NCBI GenBank assembly: GCA_021779195.1
Contig: JAJYBB010000005.1
Span: forward strand, 93,185-157,184
DNA from: Bacteroidota bacterium
Lineage (GTDB): Bacteria > Bacteroidota > Bacteroidia > Bacteroidales > Paludibacteraceae
Reading direction: 5' to 3'
DNA length: 64,000 nucleotides
Each line of letters starts with the position of its first letter. Within the stretch, counting starts at the first letter, position 1. The notes under the pieces were generated by a model. It was not told the DNA's origin. It saw only the letters and a list, made by a program, of their open reading frames with translations, and did not search any database. The translations under genes and the position numbers were made by a program. Below, piece after piece: positions 8,701-17,849 of the stretch.

Positions 8701-10329
8701 CAGCAGCCTGTCATTGGTCTGGGTTGAAGGATTCCATTTGGTAATTATTGGATTGTACCCATTTCCATCGGCAGCATCGAGCCCTTCGCGAAGCAAATCG
8801 CCATCCCACCAAATGGAGAGTGCAGGGTGAGGAAATGATGAGTTTGGAATCATATTCCCTTTATCGTCGAGCATTGCTTCATGGGCATACGACCACATTT
8901 CCATTCCATTGTAACGCGGGTCAATATCAGCCACATCACCCCGAGACACATCAAAAGGAGTTGCTGAAGCCCATGTTTTTAAACGTTCTCCAGTTTTAGC
9001 ATCATAATAAATGGCAAGAACATTAGTAGCTTGCTGGATGGCATAACATTCAAGACCCGGACGGTCAGGATCAATATCGGCAACAACAAAACGATCACCA
9101 TGTCCGGTATCATTTTTAGCCCAATATAAGGGTGTTCCATTGTCATCTAACGTATTTACGCCGTAGCAAATTTCGTCTTTCCCATCTCCATCTACATCGG
9201 CAACACGGATATTATGAAAATCGGACCAATGATAACCGGCAGGGGTATTCGGATTATTGCGTGGTGACCATTTCCAACGAACAATAAATTTTTTATTGAC
9301 GTAATCTAACGCCATAAAATCGCTAAGATTTTCGTGTCCGCGTGAAGTTACAATACTTGGATGTACACCATCCAAATAGGCAATGGCAGCATAGCTCATG
9401 TTCATTCGATGTCCATAGCTGTCACCCCAAAGGGCAGTCCAATTTGCCTTTGGGCCACGAGGTATATTATCTGTACGGGTTATTTCTTTTCCGGTCATTC
9501 CATCAATCATTGAAATGTATTCAGGAACATTATCGCTATTCAACATATAGCCAAGCGAAATAGCTGGAAGCGTGCGGTAATCGGTAATTCCACTACTGTT
9601 GGGTGGAATGGTGTAGCCATCAGCAAATTTAGTCCCTACTCCCGACCGAGTTAACACTTCCGCTTTTCCATCACTATCAAAATCGTAAACCAATACAAAA
9701 GGATTATGGGTTGGAGCACCTTGTTCAACATTTTTACCCAAATCCACCCGCCACATAAAAGTGCCATCATTCTTGTAAGCTTCTAGCATAACGTTATTTA
9801 CAGGATTAATTGGCAATCGTTCCACTACATAATCGTATTCACCATCACCATCAAGGTCACCTACATAAATATGCTCCACCATATAATCGGCAGGGGTTAA
9901 CCCCAATGGAGCTAAAAACGAATTATTCAGCGGTATGCTAAAATAACTTTTTGCAGCTACACTTCCTGGAATGGTAAATGGTTTGCATGGTGCCCCTTCA
10001 ATCCCATTTATAACTGGAGTTACATAATATGAATTGGGTTGAGCGGTGCTCGCTCCGGTATCAGTATAATTTGTAACATTTTTAACTACTTCAGTGTTTC
10101 GTTTTACAAACGCACCACCGCCCATCGATCGATAAACATTAAAACCGATATCATCCGGATCTTGGGCAAAAAATCGCCAGCTTAGGTAAATATTGCCATT
10201 TCCAAGATTAGTAGCTATAATACCGCGTCCAAGCTTTTCAACTTTCCGCTGTGCTGATAAATTTCCTGAAAATACTACCGTAAAAGTAAGGATTAGAAGG
10301 AAAAAAAAATTGTTGACTAATTGTTTCAC
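5713..10329 (-). CDS. rhamnogalacturonan lyase (PL11) with beta-strand repeats and T9SS sorting domain
   Basis: 1538 residues, much longer than the ~600 of a plain PL11 enzyme. A signal peptide (cleavage near LSAQ) is followed by an FN3-like N-terminal part (NIYLSWRFFAQDPDDIGF) and a PL11 catalytic propeller to about residue 620. Its calcium-type loops include DLDGDGEYDYV, DFDSDGKAEVL and DVDGDGKDEICYG. PL11 enzymes cleave the rhamnose-galacturonate backbone of rhamnogalacturonan I. From ~643 to ~1430 come Gly/Ser/Thr-rich autotransporter-associated beta-strand repeats, with two similar modules starting near 643 and 903. The last ~80 residues (MPNPVKDNLRI to AYIVKV...RRIIKQ) are a type A T9SS sorting domain, so the protein should be exported across the outer membrane and surface-attached or released. 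It is divergent from a second T9SS glycosidase-like gene. Confidence 0.9.
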   Translation of the reverse strand: MKQLVNNFFFLLILTFTVVFSGNLSAQRKVEKLGRGIIATNLGNGNIYLSWRFFAQDPDDIGFNVYRSMGGGAFVKRNTEVVKNVTNYTDTGASTAQPNSYYVTPVINGIEGAPCKPFTIPGSVAAKSYFSIPLNNSFLAPLGLTPADYMVEHIYVGDLDGDGEYDYVVERLPINPVNNVMLEAYKNDGTFMWRVDLGKNVEQGAPTHNPFVLVYDFDSDGKAEVLTRSGVGTKFADGYTIPPNSSGITDYRTLPAISLGYMLNSDNVPEYISMIDGMTGKEITRTDNIPRGPKANWTALWGDSYGHRMNMSYAAIAYLDGVHPSIVTSRGHENLSDFMALDYVNKKFIVRWKWSPRNNPNTPAGYHWSDFHNIRVADVDGDGKDEICYGVNTLDDNGTPLYWAKNDTGHGDRFVVADIDPDRPGLECYAIQQATNVLAIYYDAKTGERLKTWASATPFDVSRGDVADIDPRYNGMEMWSYAHEAMLDDKGNMIPNSSFPHPALSIWWDGDLLREGLDAADGNGYNPIITKWNPSTQTNDRLLSLYNEGGQYSTKTPYAGRAALYGDILGDWREEVFCENDARTEIRIFSSTTPNTNRIYCLMQDPEYRLTIPLKGYLPSTEVDYYLGVGMSTPPMPPILDIKRAWKGGSNNNTWDTSTGNWTTNDSTSNFVSGDSVMFDLRGNQNTSIQLSGSLTPGYVVVNSPNDYTLGGSGSIDGTTNLLKSGQSTLTLATKCSYTGITKIDQGVFYVNAKLSGSPVIVNFNAYIGGKDTIVQPVTLENGAKIAPGTISTVGDLKFGSTLKLTGKNTCYFDITDDSTGIVKPSDKMEVTGNLIFNGTNYFVFNKLNGVVKPGNYPLIKYTGTFNGTLSSVALSGLFGQKYALKDTLNTIWLVVKATRCSSSVIWSGISANWDFLTTSNWLKSGASDVFALGDSVTFNSQGNAQKIVNLVGDLPIGQMTVETATNDYSFTGSGSIAGAGGITKNGTGVLKMLNASNTYTGKTIINGGTIEISGLALAGENSSIGAATITNPSYITLTNSKLSYKGIYNSLTDRGITISGQDTLDMVTSGKTVTLSGTIAGTGQLVKTGVGNLALMGSNTYSGGTVVKIGNIDLGAGSSFGSGTVKFMGGSVNVAGNYPNSSWNINVPQGYTGSIIAPNYCNFSGSLTGGGTLSIMVPFVREEFSGNWSAFTGTINVTTDADGGELRLNNANGYANITFNLAQAGVHMFFNPASSSNNGAQTVNIGALSGVAKTALYDENWVIGSKNTDATFSGKIYSNSLTKVGTGTFMLTDTCFYTNSTTVNGGVLSLGPVACLNGSLIVNNGGTIIGNGVIKGVGTISGMMAPGLNSIGKLTFNNNITFGGTSSTLIEVKKLPIANDVVSSTGTITFNGTLNITNIGTTAFANGDSIQIFKAAKYAGTFTSIVPATPGAGLVWDLSDLNTKGIIRIANLLSVKTLEDLGISLMPNPVKDNLRITFKNEDADTYVGIYALNGTLLYNQKVADTQLIVPMSKFRAGAYIVKVMTSTDMAIRRIIKQ

Positions 10330-10360
10330 GTATTCAAATTTTTGAGTTTAATATAATGGG

Positions 10361-10390
10361 CAAAGAAATAATAAAATTGAAAGTAAACAA
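10361..10390 (-). promoter_or_regulatory. promoter of the rhamnogalacturonan lyase gene
   Basis: On the minus strand, TTG (10390-10388), 19 bases, then TTTCTTTG (10368-10361), one mismatch from the Bacteroidetes -7 consensus. The 14-base element at 10347-10360, complement CCCATTATATTAAA, follows at the expected transcription start and recurs before the TonB receptor gene. Confidence 0.5.
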
Positions 10391-10608
10391 ATAGAAAATT
10401 GTACCTTTTAATGGATTTATGAACGGCAAACGATATCGTCGACGAATAAATTGATTATTATGAGTACCAAAATTTTCATTGTTATGGAATGTAGTTCTAC
10501 TAAATTTTCTTTAAGTAATTGTTCGAAACTGATTCTTATTTACGTCATTTGACGAGTTTCTTTATTATTTTTGACTAATTTGTGGGCTAAAAGTCCTGTT
10601 AGAATATT

Positions 10609-10616
10609 TATCTTTG
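10609..10616 (+). promoter_or_regulatory. -7 element of the secreted glycosidase-like gene
   Basis: TATCTTTG matches TAnnTTTG and lies 21 bases before the ATG at 10638, giving a leader of about 16 bases. No TTG at the usual -33 spacing. Confidence 0.5.
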
Positions 10617-10637
10617 CTAAAGCTAAGCATCAAATAA

Positions 10638-13421
10638 ATGAAAATAAAAAATTACTCTGTTATAATCCTGCTGTTGCTCGGATTTGAAATGCCGCAAATG
10701 AGCGCGCAAACAACTAGTGCAAGTAATAATCTGGTTGCCCAACCTATTCCTGATCGAACATTATTATTTTCCGTAACGGATGCAGGTATCTCCAAACCGA
10801 TTACCTGGGGATTAGACATGGCTTGGATCAGTGAGGCAAATATCCGGCGTGGCATTGCTTTCATGGGATCCAATCTGGTAGATGTGGTGAGATCTTCGTT
10901 TACACCAACTGATTCGTTAGTCAACGGTGATCTTACTTCTGCACAACTCAATATACTCAATCAGCGATTGGCTTTGATGGATTTATTTGGAATAAATACA
11001 GTAGTGATGCTCAATGACGATGATCCCACTGTTGCTTCTTGGTACACTGGCAATGCCTCGCATTGGGCGCAATTGATGGACGTTACGACGAGACGTGTTC
11101 AGCAACACGGACGTAAAGTTGTCTCAATTGCACCTTTTAACGAACCGGATAATTCTTATGCTCCAAAACAAGGAACTACAACTGATTTTTATAATATCGC
11201 CAGTATGTTGAGAACCAATCCACGCTTCGATAGCATTCGAATTTGTGGTGGCAATACACTTAACTGTGATCAAGCCTTAACATGGTACAACTCTTTAAAA
11301 TCTAAATTAGACGAAGGAAACACCCATCAGCTTGCAGGTAGTTTTGATAACTACGCAACTTTTTTTCAAACCGTTAAAGCTGATGGCAAACATGCAACGG
11401 ATGATGAATGTCACAATGTAATAGAGCCAATGGTTGGCGTTGAATATGGAATGCAAACAGCGATATGGTGGGGTACTGCTGAACTGGCACGGGGCGAGTT
11501 TGTGAAAGCAAGTCACGGCAAACGTCTTGGATATGCCGAAGATCGCCCCAACTGGACTGCAGCATCGGTCTATCACAGTCCTGAAGGTAAGATTCAAGCC
11601 TTTGGCGGTACGTCTGAACGACAAGCCGTTACCACTACCTATCGTTTTGTTTCAAAAGATAAAGATGTGTTTTACGATGGTTACGGACCGCAACGCGAAT
11701 ATACCATGGTGCTGCCGGGCGGAACTGGTTACCAGACAGGGCAGACGAATGCCGAAAGAGTAGTGAATATCACATGGGGTGACGACATTCAACCTGCTAT
11801 CAATGGACGTTATGTATTGGTAAACCGTAATAGCGGCAAAGTTATGGAAGTTGCAGGCGGATCAACAGTTGCTGGAGCAAATATTCAGCAAGGTACAAGT
11901 ACCGGCGTGAGCTACCAACAATGGAATGTTACTCCGGTGGATTCGCGAATAGGCGGTGATTTTAGTTACTTTACCCTTACGGCAGCTTACAGTGGCAAAT
12001 CAGCGGATGTTTTTAATTGGTCATTGCTGAATGGAGGCAATATTGATGCGTGGGATGACGTAAAAGGTGCAAATCAGCAATGGTATCTCGATTATGCTCA
12101 AGACGGATGGTTTTATATTCGCAGCCGATACAGCGCAAAATGCTTAGAAGTTGCTAATGCCAGTACTGCCTCAGGAGCAAATATTCAACAATGGGACAAA
12201 GATGGCGGTTCGAATCAACAATGGCGCTTTCTTCCAGTCGGTGCAGCAGTGGAGTTTGTTCCACCAAGTGCCCCGAGCAATTTAGTTGCTTCACCGAATG
12301 CGTCATCTATCCGGTTGGACTGGACTGCCAGCCCCGAGACTGACGTTGCAGGATACAGCATTTTTCGTTCAGACTCGGTTGGAGGGTCATTCAATACAAT
12401 TGCACGAAACGTAACATCAACCTCGTTTATTGACAACACTACCATCGCCGGTGTACCCTATTTTTATGCAATTAAAGCTGTGGATAAATCTTTAAACCGC
12501 TCTGTGTATTCAAATGAAGTTTCGGCTACAGCCAGTGGCAATAACGACCTTGTTGCCCATCTCCAATTTAATGGAAACTCACTGGACAGCACAATAAATC
12601 TAAATCACGGTGCTACATTTGGTGGAACTTCATACGTTGCGGGTAAAGTTGATGCTCAGGCAATTGCATTGAATGGAACAAACGCTTTCGTTCAACTTCC
12701 AGCCAACGTGGCAAACCACAAAGAAATTACCATAGCTACATGGGTATACTGGAACGGTATCTCCTCTTGGCAACGTATTTTCGATTTTGGAAATGACCAA
12801 ACACAATATATGTTTCTAACCCCCAGAACAAGTACCGGCCAACTGCGATTTGCCATCAAAAATGGTGGTGCAGAGCAAACATTGAGTACAATAGCACTAC
12901 CCTATTTTAAATGGACACATGTGGCGGTAACCTTAAGCGCAACCGGAGTGTGTATATATGTTAATGGTGCTTTATCGGTTCAATCTAATGCTATTACCAT
13001 AAGTCCGATGGATTTTAAACCTGTTTTAAATTATATTGGTCGCAGTCAATTCTCTGATCCATTGTTCAATGGTATTATTGACGATTTCAGAGTGTACAAC
13101 TATGCATTGTCTGCCCAGGAAATCGCTCAAATTTCAGGCTTAATTTCAGGTGTGAAAGATGTAGGATATAGCAAATGCAGTTTATCTTTATCACCCATAC
13201 CGGCAAATAATATTTTACATGTAAATTATTCTACGGAAAACAACACGAATTTAGTGATGATTTCGGTGCATGATATGAACGGTAGATTGGTTTTGCGTAA
13301 AGAAATTAAATATACGAATGATATTGAACTAAATGTTTCAAGTTTACCAGCCGGAATCTACATGCTTAAGTTGACTGATAATGAAGAGAACCTGATAAAA
13401 AAACTTATTATAAATCGCTAA
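10638..13421 (+). CDS. secreted multidomain glycoside hydrolase-like protein, T9SS
   Basis: 927 residues: signal peptide (to about MSAQ), a barrel-like domain at ~40-385, a ricin-type lectin domain at ~395-540 with repeated QQW motifs, an FN3 domain at ~545-640, a LamG/jellyroll domain at ~645-835 and a T9SS sorting domain at ~850-927. The first domain has strand patterns of a clan GH-A TIM barrel; IAPFNEPDN (Glu169) resembles the acid/base Asn-Glu motif, and Glu residues around VEYGMQ could act as nucleophile. I cannot assign a GH family. The lectin and LamG modules suggest carbohydrate binding. Being divergent from the pectin lyase, it may remove galactan or arabinan side chains of rhamnogalacturonan I; that is inference from position only. 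Confidence 0.75.
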   Translation: MKIKNYSVIILLLLGFEMPQMSAQTTSASNNLVAQPIPDRTLLFSVTDAGISKPITWGLDMAWISEANIRRGIAFMGSNLVDVVRSSFTPTDSLVNGDLTSAQLNILNQRLALMDLFGINTVVMLNDDDPTVASWYTGNASHWAQLMDVTTRRVQQHGRKVVSIAPFNEPDNSYAPKQGTTTDFYNIASMLRTNPRFDSIRICGGNTLNCDQALTWYNSLKSKLDEGNTHQLAGSFDNYATFFQTVKADGKHATDDECHNVIEPMVGVEYGMQTAIWWGTAELARGEFVKASHGKRLGYAEDRPNWTAASVYHSPEGKIQAFGGTSERQAVTTTYRFVSKDKDVFYDGYGPQREYTMVLPGGTGYQTGQTNAERVVNITWGDDIQPAINGRYVLVNRNSGKVMEVAGGSTVAGANIQQGTSTGVSYQQWNVTPVDSRIGGDFSYFTLTAAYSGKSADVFNWSLLNGGNIDAWDDVKGANQQWYLDYAQDGWFYIRSRYSAKCLEVANASTASGANIQQWDKDGGSNQQWRFLPVGAAVEFVPPSAPSNLVASPNASSIRLDWTASPETDVAGYSIFRSDSVGGSFNTIARNVTSTSFIDNTTIAGVPYFYAIKAVDKSLNRSVYSNEVSATASGNNDLVAHLQFNGNSLDSTINLNHGATFGGTSYVAGKVDAQAIALNGTNAFVQLPANVANHKEITIATWVYWNGISSWQRIFDFGNDQTQYMFLTPRTSTGQLRFAIKNGGAEQTLSTIALPYFKWTHVAVTLSATGVCIYVNGALSVQSNAITISPMDFKPVLNYIGRSQFSDPLFNGIIDDFRVYNYALSAQEIAQISGLISGVKDVGYSKCSLSLSPIPANNILHVNYSTENNTNLVMISVHDMNGRLVLRKEIKYTNDIELNVSSLPAGIYMLKLTDNEENLIKKLIINR

Positions 13422-13451
13422 AATCCTAAAGTTTAGAAACACACGTCCTCA

Positions 13452-13988
13452 TCATTTGACCCTGCCACCGCAAACCCAGACTTTGCGGTAATACTTCTCA
13501 TCTAAATCACTTACAATCACTCCTTTTGAAGTAGATGTGTGCAAAAATTTATTATCTTTCAGATAAATACCCACATGGTTGATATCCGGATTTGATATGG
13601 ATCTACCCATGGTATTAAAAAAAACCAAATCTCCTTCCTTTAACCTCAACCTGCCTATTCTTATACAATTTTTATGCAATATACTTGCTGAATTGCGTTC
13701 AATAATTTTATGATAAACGGTTTTATATAGAAAATATACCAAATACGAACAATCCGTTCCGTCATGGGTAGTACCGCCATCCACATGCGGGACGTGCAAC
13801 CACCATGCTGCTTCTCTGAAAAGGGCCTCATTATCTTTTCTCTCCATTTTCAGACCCAAGGTTTTATAGATTTCTGTGGACTGATTAATTTTAATGCGCC
13901 GCGTAGTGCTGCAACCGAAAAGCAGAATTAGGAAACTCCAAAGAAGTAACCAACGATACTGAATCAATATATGGGTGGATACCCTCAT
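13452..13988 (-). CDS. NlpC/P60 family lipoprotein (cell-wall peptidase)
   Basis: 178 residues with a lipobox LFGC (Cys26), so anchored to an envelope membrane. The C-terminal NlpC/P60 papain-like domain has the catalytic Cys80 in DGTDCSYLVYF, His138 in INHVGIYL and a polar third residue His150 in KFLHTSTSKG. The family hydrolyses the D-gamma-glutamyl to diaminopimelate bond of peptidoglycan stem peptides, like E. coli Spr/MepS. The length matches single-domain Spr-like enzymes. It is convergent with the upstream T9SS gene (30-base gap). A -7 element (TACTTTTG, minus strand) lies at 14120-14127, about 130 bases before the start. Confidence 0.88.
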   Translation of the reverse strand: MRVSTHILIQYRWLLLWSFLILLFGCSTTRRIKINQSTEIYKTLGLKMERKDNEALFREAAWWLHVPHVDGGTTHDGTDCSYLVYFLYKTVYHKIIERNSASILHKNCIRIGRLRLKEGDLVFFNTMGRSISNPDINHVGIYLKDNKFLHTSTSKGVIVSDLDEKYYRKVWVCGGRVK

Positions 13989-14618
13989 GTAAATCTGGAT
14001 TATTGATTACAGTTGTCCTCAAGCAATCGAATGCCAGTTTCCAACCTGTTGAAAATCTGAACAAGAAATAGGATTAATGATTCAAAATTTTAGATAGTCA
14101 AACCATTTGTGTAACAGCACAAAAGTAAATAATTTTTATGAAAAAGTTACTCCCCCCTTTTTTAAAGATTGAAATAAGATTCAGGTTTTTTAATTTTCAG
14201 AAAATTCAGAAACAGTTGGTATGCAATTCTAAGAATTTTTTTAAGAATTTGGGAATCGATTGTAAAAAAATTAATTAATAGACTTTTGTAAAGAAAATGG
14301 TGAAATTGAGGGATGACTGATCGATTATTTCCAGTTGGTTCGGTTGACATATTCATATCTTCCTTGATCAACATATTGAAATCGGTATGTGATAAACCAG
14401 CCATTGTATCCTTATAATTTAGGAATTGAGAATCTTATTGGAACAGGTGTCTTGATTGGTGGTATGGGAAGCAGTCTTTCTACATCTTGGTAATATTCTG
14501 TTCGAATTAAAATTAATGAAACAAATTGATAATTAGCCTGTTTTTTTATGTTTGCAAATTTTAAAACAAATCTTATTATGGAGAAAATCAAATGTGTCCT
14601 CCAAGCTCAGTTCACTTC
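13989..14618. other. intergenic region with no supported gene
   Basis: About 630 bases. A minus-strand -7 element CAAAAGTA (read TACTTTTG) at 14120-14127 probably serves the NlpC gene. An 80-codon minus-strand frame at 14162-14404 has no recognisable domain and no promoter of its own; I do not accept it as a gene, though it cannot be excluded. Confidence 0.45.
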
Positions 14619-14651
14619 AAAAAAGGAGAATGCCATTTGACATTCTCCTTT
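14616..14651 (-). terminator. intrinsic terminator of the TonB receptor gene
   Basis: AAAGGAGAATG (14622-14632) and its exact complement (14641-14651) form an 11-bp stem around 8 bases, followed on the minus strand by six T residues, 25 bases beyond the receptor stop codon. Confidence 0.85.
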
Positions 14652-14675
14652 ACATATAAAATATTTGAATTATCT

Positions 14676-17600
14676 TTAGAACGTTACTCTCAAACCGATC
14701 TGACCGTGCCAGCGGCTTAAGAAATCGCTTACGTACACTTGTCCACCCTGATAGGAATAGGTTGGAACCTGATTTCCATTTGCATCAGCTGTTAGTTTAG
14801 TTACTTTCAGCGGAGACACATTATAGGCGCTTGAATATACAGTTCCCCAGTTGTGGTTAATCAAATTTCCTACATTCATTACATCAAATGTCAACGAGAT
14901 TTTTTCACCCTTGTTCTTCAGATAGAAAAAATCTTCGGCCAAATGAAGATCGAAATGATTTTCCCACGGAGCGCTGTTGGAATAACGGGGTGCATACATT
15001 CCGCGATGATTTTTGGCATATGAATCACCAGCAATCCAGTTGGCAAAATTTGTTTTGTCGCTGGCGTTTGCAAATGTCATTTTATCCAATTCAGCTGTTG
15101 TTGGGATGTATAATTCCGAGTTACCATACTGTCCGTCATTGTTGAAATCGGACGATTCATTCATGGTTAAACAGTAACGCATTCCGTTTGCTCCGTTGTA
15201 AATCAACGAAACAACTGTTGCTAAACGTCCGTTGGCATATTTCGGAGTAGTGTAGGTAGCCGAAGCCAATACCCGGTTTGGAACATCAAATATTGAATAA
15301 GAGAGTTCATTCGGATCATTCGGGTTGATGGAATAATTGTACTTCCAGTTGGAGGAAGCAATCGAGCTTGTTCCATCATTCACAGAATAAGCGTGTCCAA
15401 ACGTATAACTTGCCATCAGGTCAAGACCGAAATTAAAGCTCTTTTCCAATTTGGCACTTAAAGCATAAGTGTACCCTTTGTCGGTATTTTTTAAATTAAT
15501 AATTGCAAAATAGCTGCCCGGATTTCTCGAAAAATAGGTAGTTGCCGAGTTGGCATCGTCTGTACTTACAGCATACACTTTTTTACCGTTATCAGTCAGG
15601 GCAAGGTTTTGGAACAAAACATTATTCATTGTTTTGGAGAACAATCCTTCGAGCGTCATTTTAACATTACCAGGTAATACTTGTTCCAGAGCCAAATTTG
15701 AACGGAATACCTGCGGATATTTGAAGTCTTTGGATATCGTATTGATAGTAGGTTTCGATGCTGTACCTGAGGCTGAGTTCATTGCAGCAACTGGATCGTT
15801 TTTATACGTGGCAAATGAGGGTACATTACTCGAAATAGTTGTACCTTTCATTTCTACCCCTGTATTGCTCCAAATATTTGATAACCAGACAAAAGGCACA
15901 CGTCCTGTGAAAAGTCCTGTACCACCACGAACCAACGTTTTGTGGCTATCGTCGGTATACCAGCGAAATCCAACGCGGGGTGATACCATGACTTTTGGAG
16001 AAGGTGCATCGCCAACTTTCACGCCATAGGTAGTTGAGTAGATACTGGCATTGAATTCGGGATTAACTGTTGGTGAACCGAAGGACATTGGCATATCGAA
16101 ACGAATGCCGTAATTCAGGTTAAAATTATTCGAAACATTCCATTTATCCTGCGCATAAACGCCAAATTCGGCGGCATTCACTGTTGCCGCCCATTTGTAT
16201 GAACCCGTCAAGTTATAATCTGAAAATTGATACGCGAACTGATACGCTTTGTCATTCAGGAAATCGTTCAATGAATTGTAGGAATATGCTCCGTTACTTG
16301 CCGGAATAAACAGGTTATACATTCGATATATTTCATTGTGTGTTCCAAATGTCAGCGAATGGTCACCCATATACCATGAAAGATTGTCTTCAATCGTATA
16401 AATATCCTGATCCAAACGATTTGCACCTGAGTAATATTCCGTACCAATATTAACGTTGACACTTCCGGTGCTCCATTTGTTAGTTGTGGTATTAAAGGTT
16501 CCGCCAAGATTTTTAATAAAAATATTTGGTCCCTGATAAGCAACATTACGATTGTCGCGCACAAAAGTAACTCCGGCACGTGCTTCGTTGTACAACAAAT
16601 TGCTGATGTGTGAGTTCAACTCAGCCACAAATGAATTGGTCAGGTCAGTGATTCTGTATCCACTATTATTAAAATAGTAGCTTTTTGCACCAGAGCCATT
16701 AATATCTTTATAGGAGCTGTTCAGTTGATAGCGGAAAGCAAATTTATTGTTCTGGTCAATGTTCCAGTCGATGCGTCCCAATGCAGATAATCCCTGGGTG
16801 TTCAGATTTCTTTTTCCATAGGTATCGGTGAAACCTGTTAATGAAGCATATCTGTCAGCTACAGCCTTTGCTTCCGCTGTCGAAATATAAGCGGGGATAT
16901 AGCCGGGATAGTAGCTCGAGGGGTAAGAATCGTATTTGTATTCCACGCTGGCAAAGAAGAATAATTTATCTTTGATAATCGGGCCTCCGAAAGTGAATCC
17001 GGCTGTTTGAGTCGATTCCTGCGTGAGTCTTGAGATGGTATCTTTCACCTGGCTCCAGTTGCTGTACATGTTTTGGTCGGTATAATAACCGTAAGCCGAA
17101 CCTTTAAACTTATTGGTCCCCGATTTGGTAATGGCGTTGATGCCTCCACCGGTAAATCCACTCTGACGAACGTCGAACGGAGAAACAACCACCTGAATTT
17201 CCTGAATGGCATCTAATGAAATGGGGTTGGCACCCGTTTGTCCACCATTGGTTCCCGAACTTGCCAGTCCGAATACGTCATTACTTACCACCCCATCAAT
17301 CTGGAACGAGTTGTAACGGTTGTTGGACCCGGCTATGGATATACCTCCGATTTTGGGAGAGGATACCAAGGGCGAAAGTTTTGCAATGTCATAAATGTTG
17401 CGATCGACTGTTGGAGTATTGGCAATTTGTTGAGCATTAAAGTTGCTAGCAGCACCACCGGCAGCATTTTTAACTCCTACATTGGCACTTACAACCACTT
17501 CATTTAATTGTTTTGCAGATTCTTTTAATAATGCATCAAAGGTAGATGTTTCACCAAGTGCAAGTTGAACATCAGTAAATTCAACTTTGTTGTAACCAAT

Positions 17601-17849
17601 ATAAGAAATTACAATCTTGTACGGACCACCTACGCGCATACCTTGTATAAAATAACGTCCTTTTACGTTTGTAACTGCTCCATAAGTAGTTCCCGAAGGA
17701 ATATGTGTGGCAATAATGGTTGCGCCCAAAACAGCCTCTCCATCTGTAAAAACTTTACCACTGATTGCCGAAGTGGTAACTTGTGCATTTAAAATTGAAG
17801 TAATTGACAATAGTAATGCAAAAACTACATACTTTAATTTTCTAATCAT
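14676..17849 (-). CDS. TonB-dependent receptor, Oar-like, with carboxypeptidase regulatory-like domain
   Basis: The start is set at the ATG at 17849 since it yields a normal signal peptide (IRKLKYVVFALLLSITSILNA then Q); the longer frame adds 26 unlikely residues. The 1057-residue mature-type protein begins with a carboxypeptidase regulatory-like (CarboxypepD_reg) domain (ISGKVFTDGEAVLGATIIAT), then a plug domain (PTVDRNIYDIAKLSPLV, IDGVVSNDVFG, GGINAITKSGTNKFKGSAYG) and a long beta-barrel ending in ...GLRVTF, with the usual terminal Phe. This is the Oar-like branch of TonB receptors. No SusD-type partner follows, so it is not a classic SusCD glycan importer; the substrate is unknown. It ends in a strong terminator and is monocistronic. 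Confidence 0.88.
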   Translation of the reverse strand: MIRKLKYVVFALLLSITSILNAQVTTSAISGKVFTDGEAVLGATIIATHIPSGTTYGAVTNVKGRYFIQGMRVGGPYKIVISYIGYNKVEFTDVQLALGETSTFDALLKESAKQLNEVVVSANVGVKNAAGGAASNFNAQQIANTPTVDRNIYDIAKLSPLVSSPKIGGISIAGSNNRYNSFQIDGVVSNDVFGLASSGTNGGQTGANPISLDAIQEIQVVVSPFDVRQSGFTGGGINAITKSGTNKFKGSAYGYYTDQNMYSNWSQVKDTISRLTQESTQTAGFTFGGPIIKDKLFFFASVEYKYDSYPSSYYPGYIPAYISTAEAKAVADRYASLTGFTDTYGKRNLNTQGLSALGRIDWNIDQNNKFAFRYQLNSSYKDINGSGAKSYYFNNSGYRITDLTNSFVAELNSHISNLLYNEARAGVTFVRDNRNVAYQGPNIFIKNLGGTFNTTTNKWSTGSVNVNIGTEYYSGANRLDQDIYTIEDNLSWYMGDHSLTFGTHNEIYRMYNLFIPASNGAYSYNSLNDFLNDKAYQFAYQFSDYNLTGSYKWAATVNAAEFGVYAQDKWNVSNNFNLNYGIRFDMPMSFGSPTVNPEFNASIYSTTYGVKVGDAPSPKVMVSPRVGFRWYTDDSHKTLVRGGTGLFTGRVPFVWLSNIWSNTGVEMKGTTISSNVPSFATYKNDPVAAMNSASGTASKPTINTISKDFKYPQVFRSNLALEQVLPGNVKMTLEGLFSKTMNNVLFQNLALTDNGKKVYAVSTDDANSATTYFSRNPGSYFAIINLKNTDKGYTYALSAKLEKSFNFGLDLMASYTFGHAYSVNDGTSSIASSNWKYNYSINPNDPNELSYSIFDVPNRVLASATYTTPKYANGRLATVVSLIYNGANGMRYCLTMNESSDFNNDGQYGNSELYIPTTAELDKMTFANASDKTNFANWIAGDSYAKNHRGMYAPRYSNSAPWENHFDLHLAEDFFYLKNKGEKISLTFDVMNVGNLINHNWGTVYSSAYNVSPLKVTKLTADANGNQVPTYSYQGGQVYVSDFLSRWHGQIGLRVTF

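Noticed and set aside
14162..14404. 80-codon minus-strand frame
   Set aside because: No recognisable domain or promoter; composition typical of spacer DNA.
15550..16029. 159-codon plus frame
   Set aside because: Antisense shadow inside the TonB receptor gene, whose barrel coding is continuous.
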